This document shows positions 20,179 through 31,240 of a stretch of 64,000 nt of DNA, in pieces (positions within the stretch are counted from its first letter, which is position 1; each line of letters begins with the position of its first letter). The position numbers were made by a program, and so were the translations under genes. Origin of the DNA: Turritopsis dohrnii (lineage: Eukaryota; Cnidaria; Hydrozoa; Anthoathecata; Oceaniidae); assembly GCA_027922465.2 (NCBI GenBank), contig BQMF02000122.1:310001-374000 (forward strand), in the 5' to 3' direction. The notes beneath the pieces were generated by a model. That model did not search any database. It saw only the letters and a list, made by a program, of their open reading frames with translations, and was not told the origin of the DNA.

Positions 20179-21098
20179 ATAACGCTCAAATGAGAAAGTG
20201 GTTACTCGATTACTTTGCATCATCCACTTTCAACACTTGCCCGCACCAACGTTTGCCACTATCGGAAGGTCCACCCGTTGAGATCCATCTAAAACCTAAT
20301 GCCATCCCCAAGGCTGTACACACACCTGCCTCTATTCCGCTCCACTGGCAAGAACAGGTTCACCGGGATCTTCTGAGGGATGAAGCACTTATTGTTATTG
20401 AGAGAGTACCATATGGCGAGCCAGTAACATGGTGCCATCGCATGGTCGTCACCCGTAAGCATGATGGCTCGCCACGGAGAACTGTCGACCTGTCTCCTCT
20501 CAATAGGCACTGCCAACGTGAGACATTTGCAACTGCTTCACCTTTTCAGTCAGCTAGACGCATACCACCAAACACATGGAAGACTGTTAATGATGGGTGG
20601 AATGGGTTTCATAGTGTACCTCTCCGGGAGTCTGACCGACACTTGACCACTTTTATCACGCCTTTGGGCCGGTGGAGATACTATGCGACACCACAAGGAT
20701 TTTCCGGTTCAGGCGATGGATACAACCGTCGCTTCGGCGCAGTCTTATCAGATTTTGAGCGGAAGGAGCGTGTCACTGATGACGTTCTTCACTACGACAC
20801 CTCTCTCGAGTCTCATTGGTGGAGAACTTTGCAAATGCTGATCACTTCAGGTAAAGCTGGCATTATTATGAACCCAGATAAATTCCACTTTGCGCAGCGT
20901 ACTGTCAACTTTGCAGGATTCCGCATTTTCGATTGTTCCATTGCGCCGTTGCCAAAATATACCGATGCAATACGTAGCTTCCCAACACTGAAATCGATCA
21001 CCGACATACGTGGCTGGTTTGGCCTGGTCAACCAGGTCTCGAATTACGCACAACTTCGAGATTTCATGGGACCGATGATGGGATCATACAAGCCATAA
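20079..21098 (+). pseudogene. Ty3/gypsy reverse transcriptase
   Basis: Contains 'CSCPVRT', 'LPFACLPVNN', 'VPYGEPVTWCHRMVV', 'RRTVDLSPLNRHC', 'WNGFHSVPLR' and 'TPQGFSGSGDGY'. The catalytic box reads 'VTDDVLHYD' in place of the usual x-V-D-D. It parallels the minus-strand copy at 12.6-11 kb over its whole length. The frame is offset from the protease frame, and it ends prematurely at 21098 because about 35 residues between RT and RNase H are deleted. Confidence 0.8.
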
Positions 21099-21922
21099 AT
21101 GATGGTGTCATCATCTTTGATCCGTCAAGGAAAACTTGTTTGCATCCTGATTGGTCCCGAAGAGGTATCGGGTACTTCCTTTATCAGCAGCACTGTGGAT
21201 GTACCTCCGACACACCCGACTGTTGCCAAAACGGGTTGAAGATTGTACTTGCCGGATCGCGTTTTTTGTCGTCTGCGGAGCAGCGTTATGCCCCTGTCGA
21301 GGGCGAGGCCTTAGCTGTAGCATGGTCATTGGAGCAAACCAAGTACTTCACGCTAGGTTGCTCTTCCCTGATTGTTGTCACTGATCATAAGCTGTTGGTT
21401 AAAATCCTGGGAGATCAAACACTTGATGAAATTGCCAATGACCGTATCTTCCGGCTCAAACAACACACGCTACCTTGGTCTTTTACTATATACCACCTCC
21501 CAGGTAAAACGAACCTTGCCTTTGATGCAACTTCAAGGTATCTGTCGGCTGCTATTGATCTACTGACTTTTGCAGACCAAGTGGAGTATGCATTAAACGC
21601 CGCTATTCGCGCAGATGCCAGTGACACCTTCAGCATCGATTGGAACCATTTAGCTACCGAGACAACCATGGATGCAACACTGGCCTTGTTGCGTAAGCAT
21701 TTGGAAACAGGATTTGCTGGAATTCATCCTGATGAAATTGCCATGATATCCAAGTATTGGAAATATCTTGATTCTCTCTACATCTTGGACGATGTCGTGC
21801 TATACCAAGATTGCGTTGTTGTACCTCCATCACTTCCTCCAGCGGTATTATCAATCTTGCATTCATCAAACCAAGGCGTTTCTGCCATGACATCACGGGC
21901 CAGGCATATCCAAGGACATTGA
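21086..21922 (+). pseudogene. Ty3/gypsy RNase H and integrase zinc module
   Basis: RNase H motifs are 'HPDWSRRGIGYFLYQQ', 'PVEGEALAVAWS' and 'VVTDHKLL'. After a linker comes 'LHSSNQGVSAMTSRAR', the His half of the integrase zinc module. A frame break at about 21905 separates it from the Cys pair 'CIPC', so the module is disrupted. Confidence 0.78.
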
Positions 21923-23095
21923 CGCTACTCGCGCAAACTGCATACCGTGCCACCGCAACGCTCCATCTCAACCTGCCTTACCTGCAGCGCCACCATCAAC
22001 ACCCTCTACTCCTTTTGAGATGATTTTTGCCGATTTTTTCTCGTATGCTGGCTCCAATTACCTACTGGCTGGCGACCGACTGTCTGGTTGGGTTGAAGTT
22101 TACCAATCGCTTCATGGTAGCAGCAAATTGGGGGCCAAGGGACTCCTTGCTGCGCTGCGCATTTTGTTTGGCACATTCGGTGTGCCCGAAGAGCTTTCCA
22201 GCGATGGTGGCCCTGAATTTTCCTGAAGAAGTGGGGTGTCCGCTCCCGAATTTCATCTGCATAGTTCCCACAATCGAACGGTCGTGCCGAAGTCGCAGTA
22301 AAGAAGTGCAAACGCCTGCTTATGGAGAACATCAATCCGAACGACTCATTGAATAATGACCGGTTCCTACGTGCTTTGCTACAATTGCGGAACACACCAG
22401 ACGTAGATTGTTAGGTAAGCCCAGCAGAGATTATTTTTGGCAAGCCATTGCGTGATGCTTTCTCCTTCGTCAATCGCCATCCCAAGTTCACTAATTCATT
22501 GATCCGGTCAACATGGCGTGAAGCATGGCACAAGAAAGAGGAAGCCATACTGACTCATTTCTCCCGTTCATCAGAACGTTTGAATCAATCCGCTAGTCAG
22601 CTGCAACCGTTGATTGTTGGCGACCATGTCCTCATTCAGAACCAGCACGGTAGCCACCCTAATAAATGGGATAAGTCTGGCACCATTGCTGAAGTTGGGG
22701 ATTTCAACCAGTACCTTGTCAAGGTCGATGGATCAAATCGTGTGACATTACGTAACAGACGCTTTCTACGGAAATTCACACGGTTATCCCCTGTCATCCA
22801 TTCTGCAACACCCAGAAGGGCATACGGGCTACCCTACACATTAGGTCCTATGACGCCTGCACCTGTATCTAGTAGTCCACCCAAACTTGACACCACGGCG
22901 ACGACACCAGGCAGTAGTGTGAAGGACCCGATTGTCCGAGATGATTCAGACGTACAACCTGATGTCACCGAGCAGCCTCCGGTCGATCCAACAGTGCCTG
23001 AACAGCCTATTAACGATCCTGTCCAGCGTTCTCGTCCTCGCCGTGCTGTTCGTCCACCCCTACGATATGTTCCAGAGACCGGGACTTGGTCGTGA
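21923..23095 (+). pseudogene. Ty3/gypsy integrase core and C-terminal tail
   Basis: First catalytic Asp lies in 'IFADFFSY' and the second in 'SSDGGPEFS'. About 11 residues are then deleted, and 'KKWGVRSRISS' meets a TAG. 'NGRAEVAVKKC' supplies the catalytic Glu. Another TAG interrupts 'DC-VSPAEIIFGKPLRD'. From 22448 the frame is open to 23095 with the small barrel ('GDHVLIQNQHG', 'NKWDKSG') and a Pro/Thr-rich tail ending 'PETGTWS'. This copy is not functional. Confidence 0.78.
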
Positions 23096-23140
23096 GTGTT
23101 CGGTTGGCGGTATCATCCCATTGTTTTTGCTTTCTAGCTT

Positions 23141-23561
23141 TGTATCAGCTATTAATATATAGATAGCCGCCAAGGCGGTGTCGCTCGCTGCCAATGTCCA
23201 CCTGCTCTGTATCACTGTAACAATAAATGTCAAATTTCCTTATAAACAGCTCGTACAACTTGTGCTCAAACAGAAGCAGATTCGAAGTCACAACCTCTGG
23301 TAAAACCAATCTTTTTTCAGTGCAACAATACACTCAAAGCGTAGACAGAGACAACTTCAACTTTTTATCAGCTTTTGTTTTAAAAAAGTTACACGCTCTA
23401 ACATGGGTGCTATCAAACGTAAGGGGAAAATGGTTTCTCTTCTTAAAAAGATCACACAGGAGGAGAGAAAAAAAGGCACGTCCTAAATGAATAAAGTGAA
23501 TAAAAAAACGTTTGTTCTGAAGCGCATAAGAATTAAAAAAAGAAATAAAACTATTAAAACA
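23141..23561 (-). mobile_element. Helitron-derived fragment, minus orientation
   Basis: On the minus strand this matches the 3' part of the Helitron at 58673-59587. It has the terminal hairpin region (ggcagcgagcgacaccgcc), the segment with 'ctcgtacaacttgtg' (as read on plus) and the part around 'gcacgtcctaaatgaataaa'. At its outer edge the plus strand reads 'attaatatatagatagccgcc'. That is the tandem Helitron junction seen at 59588 with one base lost, so a neighbouring Helitron 5' end once sat here too. It is truncated at 23561 by another Helitron copy. Confidence 0.65.
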
Positions 23562-24545
23562 CTAGATGCCATGGCGGCGTCGCTCGCCGCCCATGTTCAG
23601 CCTGCGTTGTATCACCACTTGCTCAAAATTATTGCATTTCAGCGAAAGCAAGAAATACCTTACAACCGGCTTTGGTTTTTCTTCGTACTGTCCAAACCTA
23701 GCGGGTTTTTGAAATCTCTGTGCGAATGTTCACACGAAACTAAAACCACAATCATGATCAAAATTTTGGTTAACTTTTATTTTTGTGTTTGCAATATTGG
23801 GCATTATGTACGTAATTAAGAAGATTTGCAGTACCAGGCTGTCAAGTGCGTCATTTTTTTCATTTTTTTCATGTTTTTCATTTTTTTGAAGAGCTTTCAT
23901 TTTTTTTTCATTTTTTCTATGGTTTTGTCATTTTATTCATTTTTTTTGCCCAAATTGTCAGTTATGTTCAGTTGTTATCAGAAAACTTGTATCAGTTTAC
24001 CTTTTATATAGTTTAGAGTAAGAAGCAAGAGGTAAGAAAGTGTTCCTTCATCTGTGTGGAGCTTAACTTCAGTTGCTTATCTAGTTAAAACTAAAAAGTA
24101 ATTCTTTTTTGTAGTTAGTAAGATTAAGATTGAAATAGTTAGATTAAGATGGTGAAGTGGTGTGATAGCTGGCTTGAAAGAGAAGATGAGAATGGAGTTA
24201 AACTGAAGTTTTGGTGCAAAAGAAAGAATGATCAGTATACACAGTGTTTGTTATGTTATACTGAGTTAAAATTTTCTAGTCAAGGCTTCCAGGCATTTAA
24301 GCAGCACTCAGAGAAGCCCAAGCTTAAATCAATATCTGATATTCGATTTGGTAATAACAGTAATAACAGTCTTAAAAAATTCACACGGACGAGAGAAAAA
24401 AGGCACGTGCTAAATGAATAAATAGAATAAAAAAACGTTTGATCAGAACGCTTAACAATTAAAAGAAGAAATTAATTTATTAAAAGAAAAGCAAAAAAAA
24501 AAATCATTTTGTTTTGATATGATACTCTTTTTTTACCTATCGGTT
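23562..24545 (-). mobile_element. Helitron copy with an apparently captured gene fragment
   Basis: The minus-strand 3' end is complete: hairpin GGCGGCGAGCGACGCCGCC, 7 nt, then CTAG at 23565-23562. At 24370-24545 the sequence again matches the common middle part of the Helitron at 59080-59230, in the same minus orientation. Between them lie about 770 bp not shared with the other Helitrons, including a zinc-finger coding fragment in antisense. The 5' end was not located. The bracketed arrangement fits gene capture by a Helitron, although two unrelated fragments side by side cannot be excluded. Confidence 0.5.
24149..24367 (+). pseudogene. Zinc-finger protein N-terminal fragment (BED-like), possibly captured
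   Basis: About 73 codons beginning 'MVKWCDSWLERED', then 'KFWCKRKNDQYTQCLLC' and 'GFQAFKQHS', giving a C-x2-C and His pattern as in BED-type fingers of hAT-related proteins. The frame then runs into Helitron sequence at about 24368, so the fragment is truncated and its apparent stop at 24421 is not its own. The family is uncertain. I recognise the general W-C-D/C-C/H layout but not a named gene. Confidence 0.45.
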
Positions 24546-25676
24546 TGGCATTATGTTTTTATCTGCTACTTCTTATCTTTTTGGTATTATATCGCTAGGG
24601 CATTTCATTGTTTCAATTATTTTTATTATTTTGATGTTTGGTTGTGTATCCCACGTTAAAAGTCTTTATTTAATTTAGATCCAGTGTTGAGTGTTGAACC
24701 TGTATAAACATATAGTATTGGTTGACTTTCCAATCAAAAGCTTTACAAATTCTGTCATTGAATTTGTGTTTATAATTAAAATTATTTTTAGGATAAATGC
24801 CGTCCTGCTTTGCATGCCTTCACTGGAAATGCATTCCATGGTTTAGGTAAAAATCACAAAATTTTGTTTTGGCTTTGAAATGAATGATTGATTCTTTCAT
24901 CTTCCAATTGAAAGAATTCAGTGTTTTGGAACAGTTTGTATGCTGCTTCCACAACTTAAAAAAAGGTAATATCAGCGAAGAAAGATATACAAAATTTGGT
25001 GCCACGGAGGAAGCAGCAGAGCCATGCAAATTGCTGCCTTAAGAGATATTCTTTTGTGCCACTACAAAACAATAGCATATGTTACAGCGATAATAAAAAA
25101 TTCACTCTTCAAGAACCCAGATATTCCATCATCTTACATTCATGAATGGGTTCTTGAAGATGAGAAACTTCAGATCCAGTGAATGCTGTTATGTTAATCA
25201 CATGGACTTTCAAGCACTGATTTTTGCAAGTGAACCACCTGTACAAACAATAGTGACCTTAAACAAACAGGACGGGAAGTAATAATGACGGGATTTTATC
25301 ACATGATTTCTAAAAGTAGACGTTTTCAATGGTGCCACTACATTTTACATTAAGCAATTCAAACAGGACGGTGTTCGAAACTGGAAGTAAAAGTAAACAA
25401 ATATGGCAACTTTTAGAGAAACTTTGCTCTACTATACTATACTATAATGTTGCTTATAAAAGGGGTTGCTTATAAAACAAATCGTGTATTTCGATGTACT
25501 GATAAAGTGAGTTCAAAAGGAATGAATTTTAATTTTGATGTGGATGTAACTGTATCTGTAATTCGTTAAAAGCATCCAGCCGGATTATTTTCAGTGACTG
25601 GTGAAATACGGTAGTTGGAAAGTACCAGAGATGTTTATGTCAGTGCTATAAAGTCAGAGATACTGGGTTCACGGAC
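24546..25676. other. Intergenic, AT-rich; short exon-like remnant
   Basis: No gene can be supported with confidence. At about 25023-25180 the plus strand reads a short open stretch ('YIHEWVLEDEKLQIQ' then stop) that looks coding but is unidentified. Part of it forms a perfect 13-bp inverted repeat (25107-25119 and 25147-25159). The TTGCTTATAAAA repeat lies at 25449-25490. Confidence 0.35.
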
Positions 25677-26103
25677 TTGTGGGGTATTTCGTTGAATCTT
25701 GCAGTCTGGGGAGAGCCGTTAATGTCACAGTTGCACCATCATGTAATGTATAAATTTGAAAACTTAAGTAATTCAACATGGAGAAATCAATTAAAATTAG
25801 TTACGACAGTGTCCACCAATGTAAAACAATCTGCCAGCGCTGTGAATATTAATCGGAATGGAATTGAAAGTGGTTCAAAAAAATTTATGCTGTCAAGACA
25901 TTATTTCAGCCAAACTGAATGTGTACATTGCGTGCGGAAACAACAAACATCTACGCAAGCTGATAAAGTGAAGTGTAATCATTGCCACAATACAATGAAA
26001 AGAAGTAAATGTAAACAGCAATTTTCTATCAACTTGGCAGTGAAATACAATTGACTGTATCCTTTTTTGGCGAAAATGAACCAGAAGATCTTCTAAATTC
26101 TCT
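25677..26103 (+). pseudogene. Cys-rich fragment, unrecognised
   Basis: Two overlapping frames. The first ends with 'ECVHCVRKQQT', 'KCNHCHNTMKRSKC' and 'QFSINLAVK', a C2-C2 zinc-ribbon-like pattern. The second continues 'LTVSFFGENEPEDLLNSL' after a +1 shift. The composition resembles the zinc ribbon plus OB-fold end of RPA-like single-strand DNA-binding proteins, but I cannot assign a family. It sits directly in front of the BEL/Pao gag remnant and does not look like part of it. The codons before about residue 60 may not be coding. Confidence 0.35.
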
Positions 26104-26111
26104 CTACGACA

Positions 26112-26700
26112 GTGAACATTAAGACATTAAATATAACAAAAAGAAAATTATCACTGACAATTCAAGTCATGAAATTAATGATTTCTAACAAACATGTTTT
26201 GTATGTGTTATTGGATTCAAAGGAAGATTTTCAATGTAAATTTCCAAAGAGGGTTAAAGCTATGCTGACTGGAAGCTACAAGAATACGTGCCCAAAATGC
26301 AAGGACCAACACGATTTAGATGATTGCCAAGAATATCTCAAGATGTCTGTTGATGACAGGAGGAAGTTTATTTTCAAGAAAAGGCTTTTTTTTTCATGTT
26401 ATGGTGTCACCAATGAAAGTCATTCAGCTAGAACCTGTACCAAGAGACGAAAGTGTAAAGAATGTAATGGTGAGCACCCAACTGGTCTGCATGGATTTGT
26501 CAAGAAGCAACAGCCTCAAGGTAAATTGAATGATGCGAAACCAATCATCTCCAACTTCTCTAGACTTGAAACAGAAGTTATCGGACTCAATGTAGTTACT
26601 GAGAAAATATCACATCCTTCTTCATCCACGGAGGTAACAACGAAGGCTCTTCTTGACAATAGCTGAGGAACATTTATTCACAAGAATATTTTGAAGCAGT
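26112..26700 (+). pseudogene. BEL/Pao gag zinc knuckles and start of protease
   Basis: The CPKCKDQHDLDDC pattern, the conserved 'MSVDDRRKFIFKKRLFFSC' block and 'CTKRRKCKECNGEHPTGLHG' are characteristic of BEL/Pao gag knuckle regions. At the end 'ALLDNS' followed by a TGA and 'GTFI' marks the protease active-site loop, interrupted by the stop at 26664-26666. Confidence 0.78.
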
Positions 26701-27386
26701 TAGATATTAAGTCAGTATCTACTAGCATTTCAGTTGAGACAATAAATGGAGTGTGCACTAAGGAATGTCAGTGTGTCAGCAATTTAGAAATATCAGCTGT
26801 TCATGATCCATCCAGTAAGATATTCCCACCGAAAGTTTTCAGTAGACATTTCATTCCTGTCAACAGCGAGGACATACTGACACCAAGTAAAATTCTCAAG
26901 TGGAGCTACTTAGACATTATTTATCAATACATACACCAGGACGATGATGATTCCGAGGTTGGCATTCTTATCGCTGCTAATTGTCCTCGAGCTCTTGAAC
27001 CAATCGAGGTCATTCCAAGTCAATGTAATGGCCCATATGCATTTCGATCAATTTTGGGTTGGTGTGTGACCGGTCCTATGTTCACAAGATCAAAATCATC
27101 CAATAATACTCTATGTAATTTTGTAGCGTTTTCTGAAGATAAAACACCTGTTCGTTTCATCATTCAAGATCAACTAAAAGACAATGGATTGAAAGACGCT
27201 ATGATCGCTATGTTTAACCAAGATTTCAGTGAGAATCAGCCAACAAATCATCCGGAAAAAAAGTCAATAGACGACAAGAGGTTTCCTCAATTGATGGACA
27301 GAGAAGCAAGTTTTATTGATGACCATTATGAGCTTCCATTAGCATTTAGAGATCCAGATATGCATGTTCCACATAACAGAGCCTAA
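26667..27386 (+). pseudogene. BEL/Pao protease to RT linker
   Basis: Open frame after the protease stop, with 'ISVETINGVCTKECQCVSNLEI', then 'GILIAANCPRALEPIEVIPS' and 'GPYAFRSILGWCVTGP', the conserved stretch preceding the RT in BEL/Pao polyproteins. It ends at a TAA after 'MHVPHNRA', and the RT continues in another frame from about 27400. Confidence 0.72.
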
Positions 27387-27399
27387 GCCTTCAAACGTG

Positions 27400-28961
27400 G
27401 AAGCAGTCTCAAACGGAAACTTCTAAAGAATAGTAAGATGTATGAATTACATTGCTTTCATGAAGAAAATCATTGACAAGGGTTACGCAAAGAAAGCAGC
27501 ACAACCAAGATATGGTAGAACATGGTACTTACCCCATCACGGTGTCTACCATCCGAAGAAACCGGACAAAATAAGAGTAGTAATCGATTGCAGCGCCACT
27601 TATGATGATGTTTCACTGAATTCCATGCTGATGCAAGGACCTGATTTAACTAATCAAATTGTAGGAGTTTTGACCAGATTTCGAGAGGATCGAATTGCCT
27701 TGGTTGGTGACATTGAAAGCATGTTTTACCAAGTACGGGTCCCAGTCCAACAGCCAGATATGTTGAGATTTGTGTGGTGGCCTGATGGTGATCTTGATGC
27801 TGAGTTGGAAGATTATGTCATGTGTGTACATTTGTTTGGTGGTACACACTCACCCAGTACCTGCAATTATGCTCTACGTAAAACTGCTATGGATAATGTT
27901 GATGAATTCGGTCAAGATGCAGCATCAACACTCCTGAAAAATTTTACGTTGACGACATGCTTAAAGGAGCAAGCGATGTCACCGCAACCTTAGTTTTGAA
28001 GCAGAATGTGAAAGGCATGTGCGCTGCTGGAGGATTCAATCTCACTCAATTTATGAGCAGCTCGAGAGATGTGTTGGAAAAGATTCCAAAAGACGAAAAA
28101 GCAAAGGGTGCTAAAGATGTCCATCTCTCTGTTCAGTCTTTGCCAGTGGAGAGAGCTCTTGGTATTAGTTGGTGTATCGAAACAGATTCATTTTCCTTTC
28201 GAATTGTGTTGAAAGTCAGTCCACTGACATGTCAAGGTATACTAGCATCAATCAGCTCTGTATACGATCCTCTTGGATTTGGTGCGCCCTTTGTTCTTCC
28301 AGCAAAACAATTGTTACAGCAGCTATGTACTGAAAAGAAGGGATGGGATGAAGATGCTTCTGTGGAGCAACGACAAATTTGGGGAAAATGGAGAAATTCC
28401 CTTCGCTTATTACAAGACATCGAAATTCGCCGTTGTATCTTTCCTGATGATTTTGGTCCCATCAAAGAAATATCGCTGCACCATTTCTCAGATGCATCTA
28501 CAAGTGGCTATGGACAGGCATCGTACATGCGATTGGTCAATTCCTGTGGGAAGATTCACTGTTGTTTCATGATTGGAAAGTCTCGCATGACTCCTTTGAA
28601 AGCAATCACAGTCCCGCGTCTAGAGTTGACCGCAGCAACAACGTCTACAAAGGTAGCTACGCAGTTAAAAAGAGAACTGACTTTGCAGCCAGATTTCGAA
28701 GTATTTTGGACAGACAGCAAAGTAGTGTTGGGGTACATCATGAATGTTTCAAAAACGTTTTATTTGTTTGTCTCTAATCGTTTACAACCAATTCATGATG
28801 CTTCTGAGGTTCAGCAGTGGCGTTATGTCTCAACATCGGAGAATCCTGCTGACAACGCATCATGTGGTCAAAGCAATGAAAAATTTGTCCAAAATAAATG
28901 GTGGCTCAACGGTCCGACGTCCTTGTGGCAACCTTTTGATGTCGCAAAGCATTTCATATAG
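27400..28961 (+). pseudogene. BEL/Pao reverse transcriptase and RNase H
   Basis: The RT shows 'RTWYLPHHGVYHPKKP', 'IRVVIDCSA', 'LVGDIESMFYQVRV' and 'LFGGTHSPSTCNYALRK'. The catalytic 'FYVDDML' is present but in a shifted frame: a single T appears to be lost at about 27946, right before it. The rest (27957-28961) carries the Pao-specific region ('SSVYDPLGFGAPF', 'LHHFSDAS') and RNase H ('VPRLELTAA', 'FWTDSKVVLGYI'). It is inactive because of the frameshift. Confidence 0.8.
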
Positions 28962-28999
28962 ACGATGAAGATGTTGAGATTAGAAAAGATGTCAAATGT

Positions 29000-29290
29000 A
29001 TGCAAACCAACACAAACACTGCCCACCAAAATCGTTCACTGCTACAGGTTTTCGAGAGAGTTTCCAGTTGGTATCAATTAAAAAGAATCATCGCAACAGT
29101 GTTGTTATGGAGATATAAAGAGAAGAAGATTGACGTTGAGTTGTTATCAAAGGCTGAGTCAGCTATTATCAGACTACTTAAGAAGCAACAGTTTCCAAAT
29201 GAAGTTGAACAAGAGGCCTTAGGCCTTAAGGTCAGCGCGAACTGTATGCTCAAAAATCTAAAGATCATAATGACTTTACAAACGAAATGA
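29000..29290 (+). pseudogene. BEL/Pao integrase, N-terminal end
   Basis: Reads 'LLQVFERVSSWYQLKRIIATVLLW' and 'VELLSKAESAIIRLLKKQQFP', the conserved helix pair before the BEL/Pao integrase zinc module. Similarity fades after about 29240, where foreign sequence starts. The continuation is found about 5 kb downstream at 34216. Confidence 0.7.
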
Positions 29291-29845
29291 CCAGCATTCC
29301 AAAATAGTTTGATTAGTATCTGGGTACGCCCGTATTCGGTTGGTGAACATGCTAATTGAAAATGTAAATCCATTCGCCCAAAACAGATATATTAAAAACC
29401 TCCCGTGATAAAAAGGGGTCCAGACATTGCGTACAGATTACTACCTCTGACTTAACATCCTATCTACTTATGTCTCATCGAGACCAAAAACGCAAAGTTC
29501 TATGTAATGAACCGAATAACGTACTAAATGAGTATTTTTTCTAATGGAAGTCGCTTTAACTAAATCTCAAGGCAAACGTTATAAAAGAAAACTTTGCATT
29601 TCCACAACAATCCTTTTCCTCATTAGTTAAAAAGTTTCTATGACAGCATATAAACTACATACGGCAATACGATACGCATCAACAGAAATCATATGGGCAT
29701 TACAATTACAACAACTTCGTTACTTTATTCGGTTTTATTTAAGCTTCAAATTTCAGTTTTATAAGTTCCAGCTTCCAGCTTTATGTTCTTACAGAAACTA
29801 TGTGTTCGGTTAATCACGCTAGTGAACTTTCGTTTCTACCAAGTG

Positions 29846-29899
29846 TCGACTGTTAGAGGAACCATATGTATACATACATTTTGGTTCTTGTTGATACGT
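29846..29899 (+). repeat. Direct repeat copy 1 with internal palindrome
   Basis: Starts TCGACTGTTAGAGGAACCAT and ends CTTGTTGATACGT. The centre is an imperfect palindrome (GAACCA..TTGGTTC). A second copy in the same orientation lies at 33852-33913. Confidence 0.6.
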
Positions 29900-30801
29900 G
29901 AAGATCCAATGCCAAGCAGTTGCTGATTACTAAAAATGAAAGTGTAAAAGGTTATATATGTATAACTGCACAATGTACCAATTAATTCTAATTTATTCCA
30001 TTTAACAAAATTCAGAAACTTCAATTACAGAATCATAATTTTAACTCTAATGTTATGCCTGAAGGGAAAATAGTTACTGAATTTCTCAATTTAATGGTGG
30101 CAGGTCAGTGTCTTATATTAAGATTTTATCTGGGTTTTATGCCAGGCCATTGACATCATTGGTTTTTTTGGTGACCAGAAGGATATTTTAACTGCCCGAA
30201 ATTCAATAACACTATACAATTTCATTTGGAAACGCTTAGAAATGCGCTGATAGAAAATAGAAAAATGAGCTGAAATTGCAAAGACAAACATTATATATAA
30301 AGCTCAAAAATCATATTTCCAATTTATACTTATACTTTTTCTGCCTGTCCAGTCGGGCCACCAAGACACTGGTTTTCAAAAATTTTGGTGGCCCGAACCA
30401 ATTTATGATTGCCTCAGACAGTTGGGCCACCGCTATGATCAGACACTGCAGGTTAGTTAATATTGGTCAACAAAACTCAGTAAAATAAACTTTTCATTCC
30501 GAAAAAGGTAAAATTCAGTTTATGAAAATTCAAATAGATTTGTGGGACAAACTTATGCAACTCAAAATTACAAAAACAAATACAGCAATTACTGCAAGAA
30601 ATTCTCCAGCATTTATAAGAGTATGAATAAGGTATATTGTATAATTGTTTTTGTTTGTGTTTTTTTAATATTTTCTTCATCTTTGTCTTCTTATGAGCTG
30701 ATGTGTGTTATTACTACTGTAATTATATAACAAATTCTCTAACTAACTTCTAAAATATTTTACATTTGTGCCATTAAGGTCTTTCGGTAACTTTTTGTTC
30801 A

Positions 30802-30836
30802 GTTGTTGGAAGTTTCCATACCGCAAAACCAGATCA
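30802..30836 (+). repeat. Inverted repeat arm 1 (35 bp)
   Basis: Pairs with 33488-33522 in inverted orientation, 33 of 35 bases by eye. The core is AAGTTTCCATAC followed by GCAAAACCAGATCA. Similarity does not extend far on either side. Confidence 0.65.
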
Positions 30837-31059
30837 TACAGAAATGGGAAATTTTTGTTTATATAATTTATTTATATGATCCATAATTTTATGCAATTAC
30901 GTCATTAAATTGGCTATATAATTCATGTGCATCAGTTATCTTTCCAGATGGTTTAAAGAAAAGGGCAGAATATCTGAAACCCCAATTTCTTACAGTGTAT
31001 GTATTTTAACTATCATTCAAACTATATAATATGTGACGGTTTATGGGAAAAGGATAACA

Positions 31060-31240
31060 AGTGAAAAAGCGATTCTTTAAAAGCGATTTATCGCTGCAAA
31101 AAAGCGATTCATTAGAAGCAAAAAAGTGATTCTATTGAAGCGAAAAAGTGATTCAAGTGAAGTGAAAAAGTGATTCACGTGAAGCGAAAAAGTGATTCAC
31201 GTGAAGCGAAAAAGCGATTCATGTGAAGCGGAAAAGTGAT
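31060..31240 (+). repeat. Subterminal ~22-bp minisatellite, left array
   Basis: Repeated units such as 'gaagcgaaaaagtgattcac'. A related array in the same orientation is at 32315-32415. Confidence 0.75.

Larger units (their letters stand above)
18816..23140 (+). mobile_element. Ty3/gypsy-type LTR retrotransposon 2, decayed
   Basis: Plus-strand order: gag C-terminus with Cys/His knuckle-like motif, aspartic protease, RT, RNase H, zinc-binding integrase, DDE integrase, C-terminal barrel and Pro-rich tail. No LTR or clear polypurine tract was found at either side. The 3' end runs directly into Helitron sequence near 23141. Decay is visible as a frame change between protease and RT, an internal deletion at the RT-RNase H boundary near 21085, a frame break near 21905 and stops near 22256 and 22413. 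A 16-bp tandem duplication (gctgttcaaagttttg) sits at the left edge, about 18820-18853. Confidence 0.82.

Noticed and set aside
25107..25159. Perfect 13-bp inverted repeat as a possible terminator or foldback element
   Set aside because: It overlaps a short protein-like open stretch, and no flanking duplication or second copy was seen. Left as a note within the intergenic entry.
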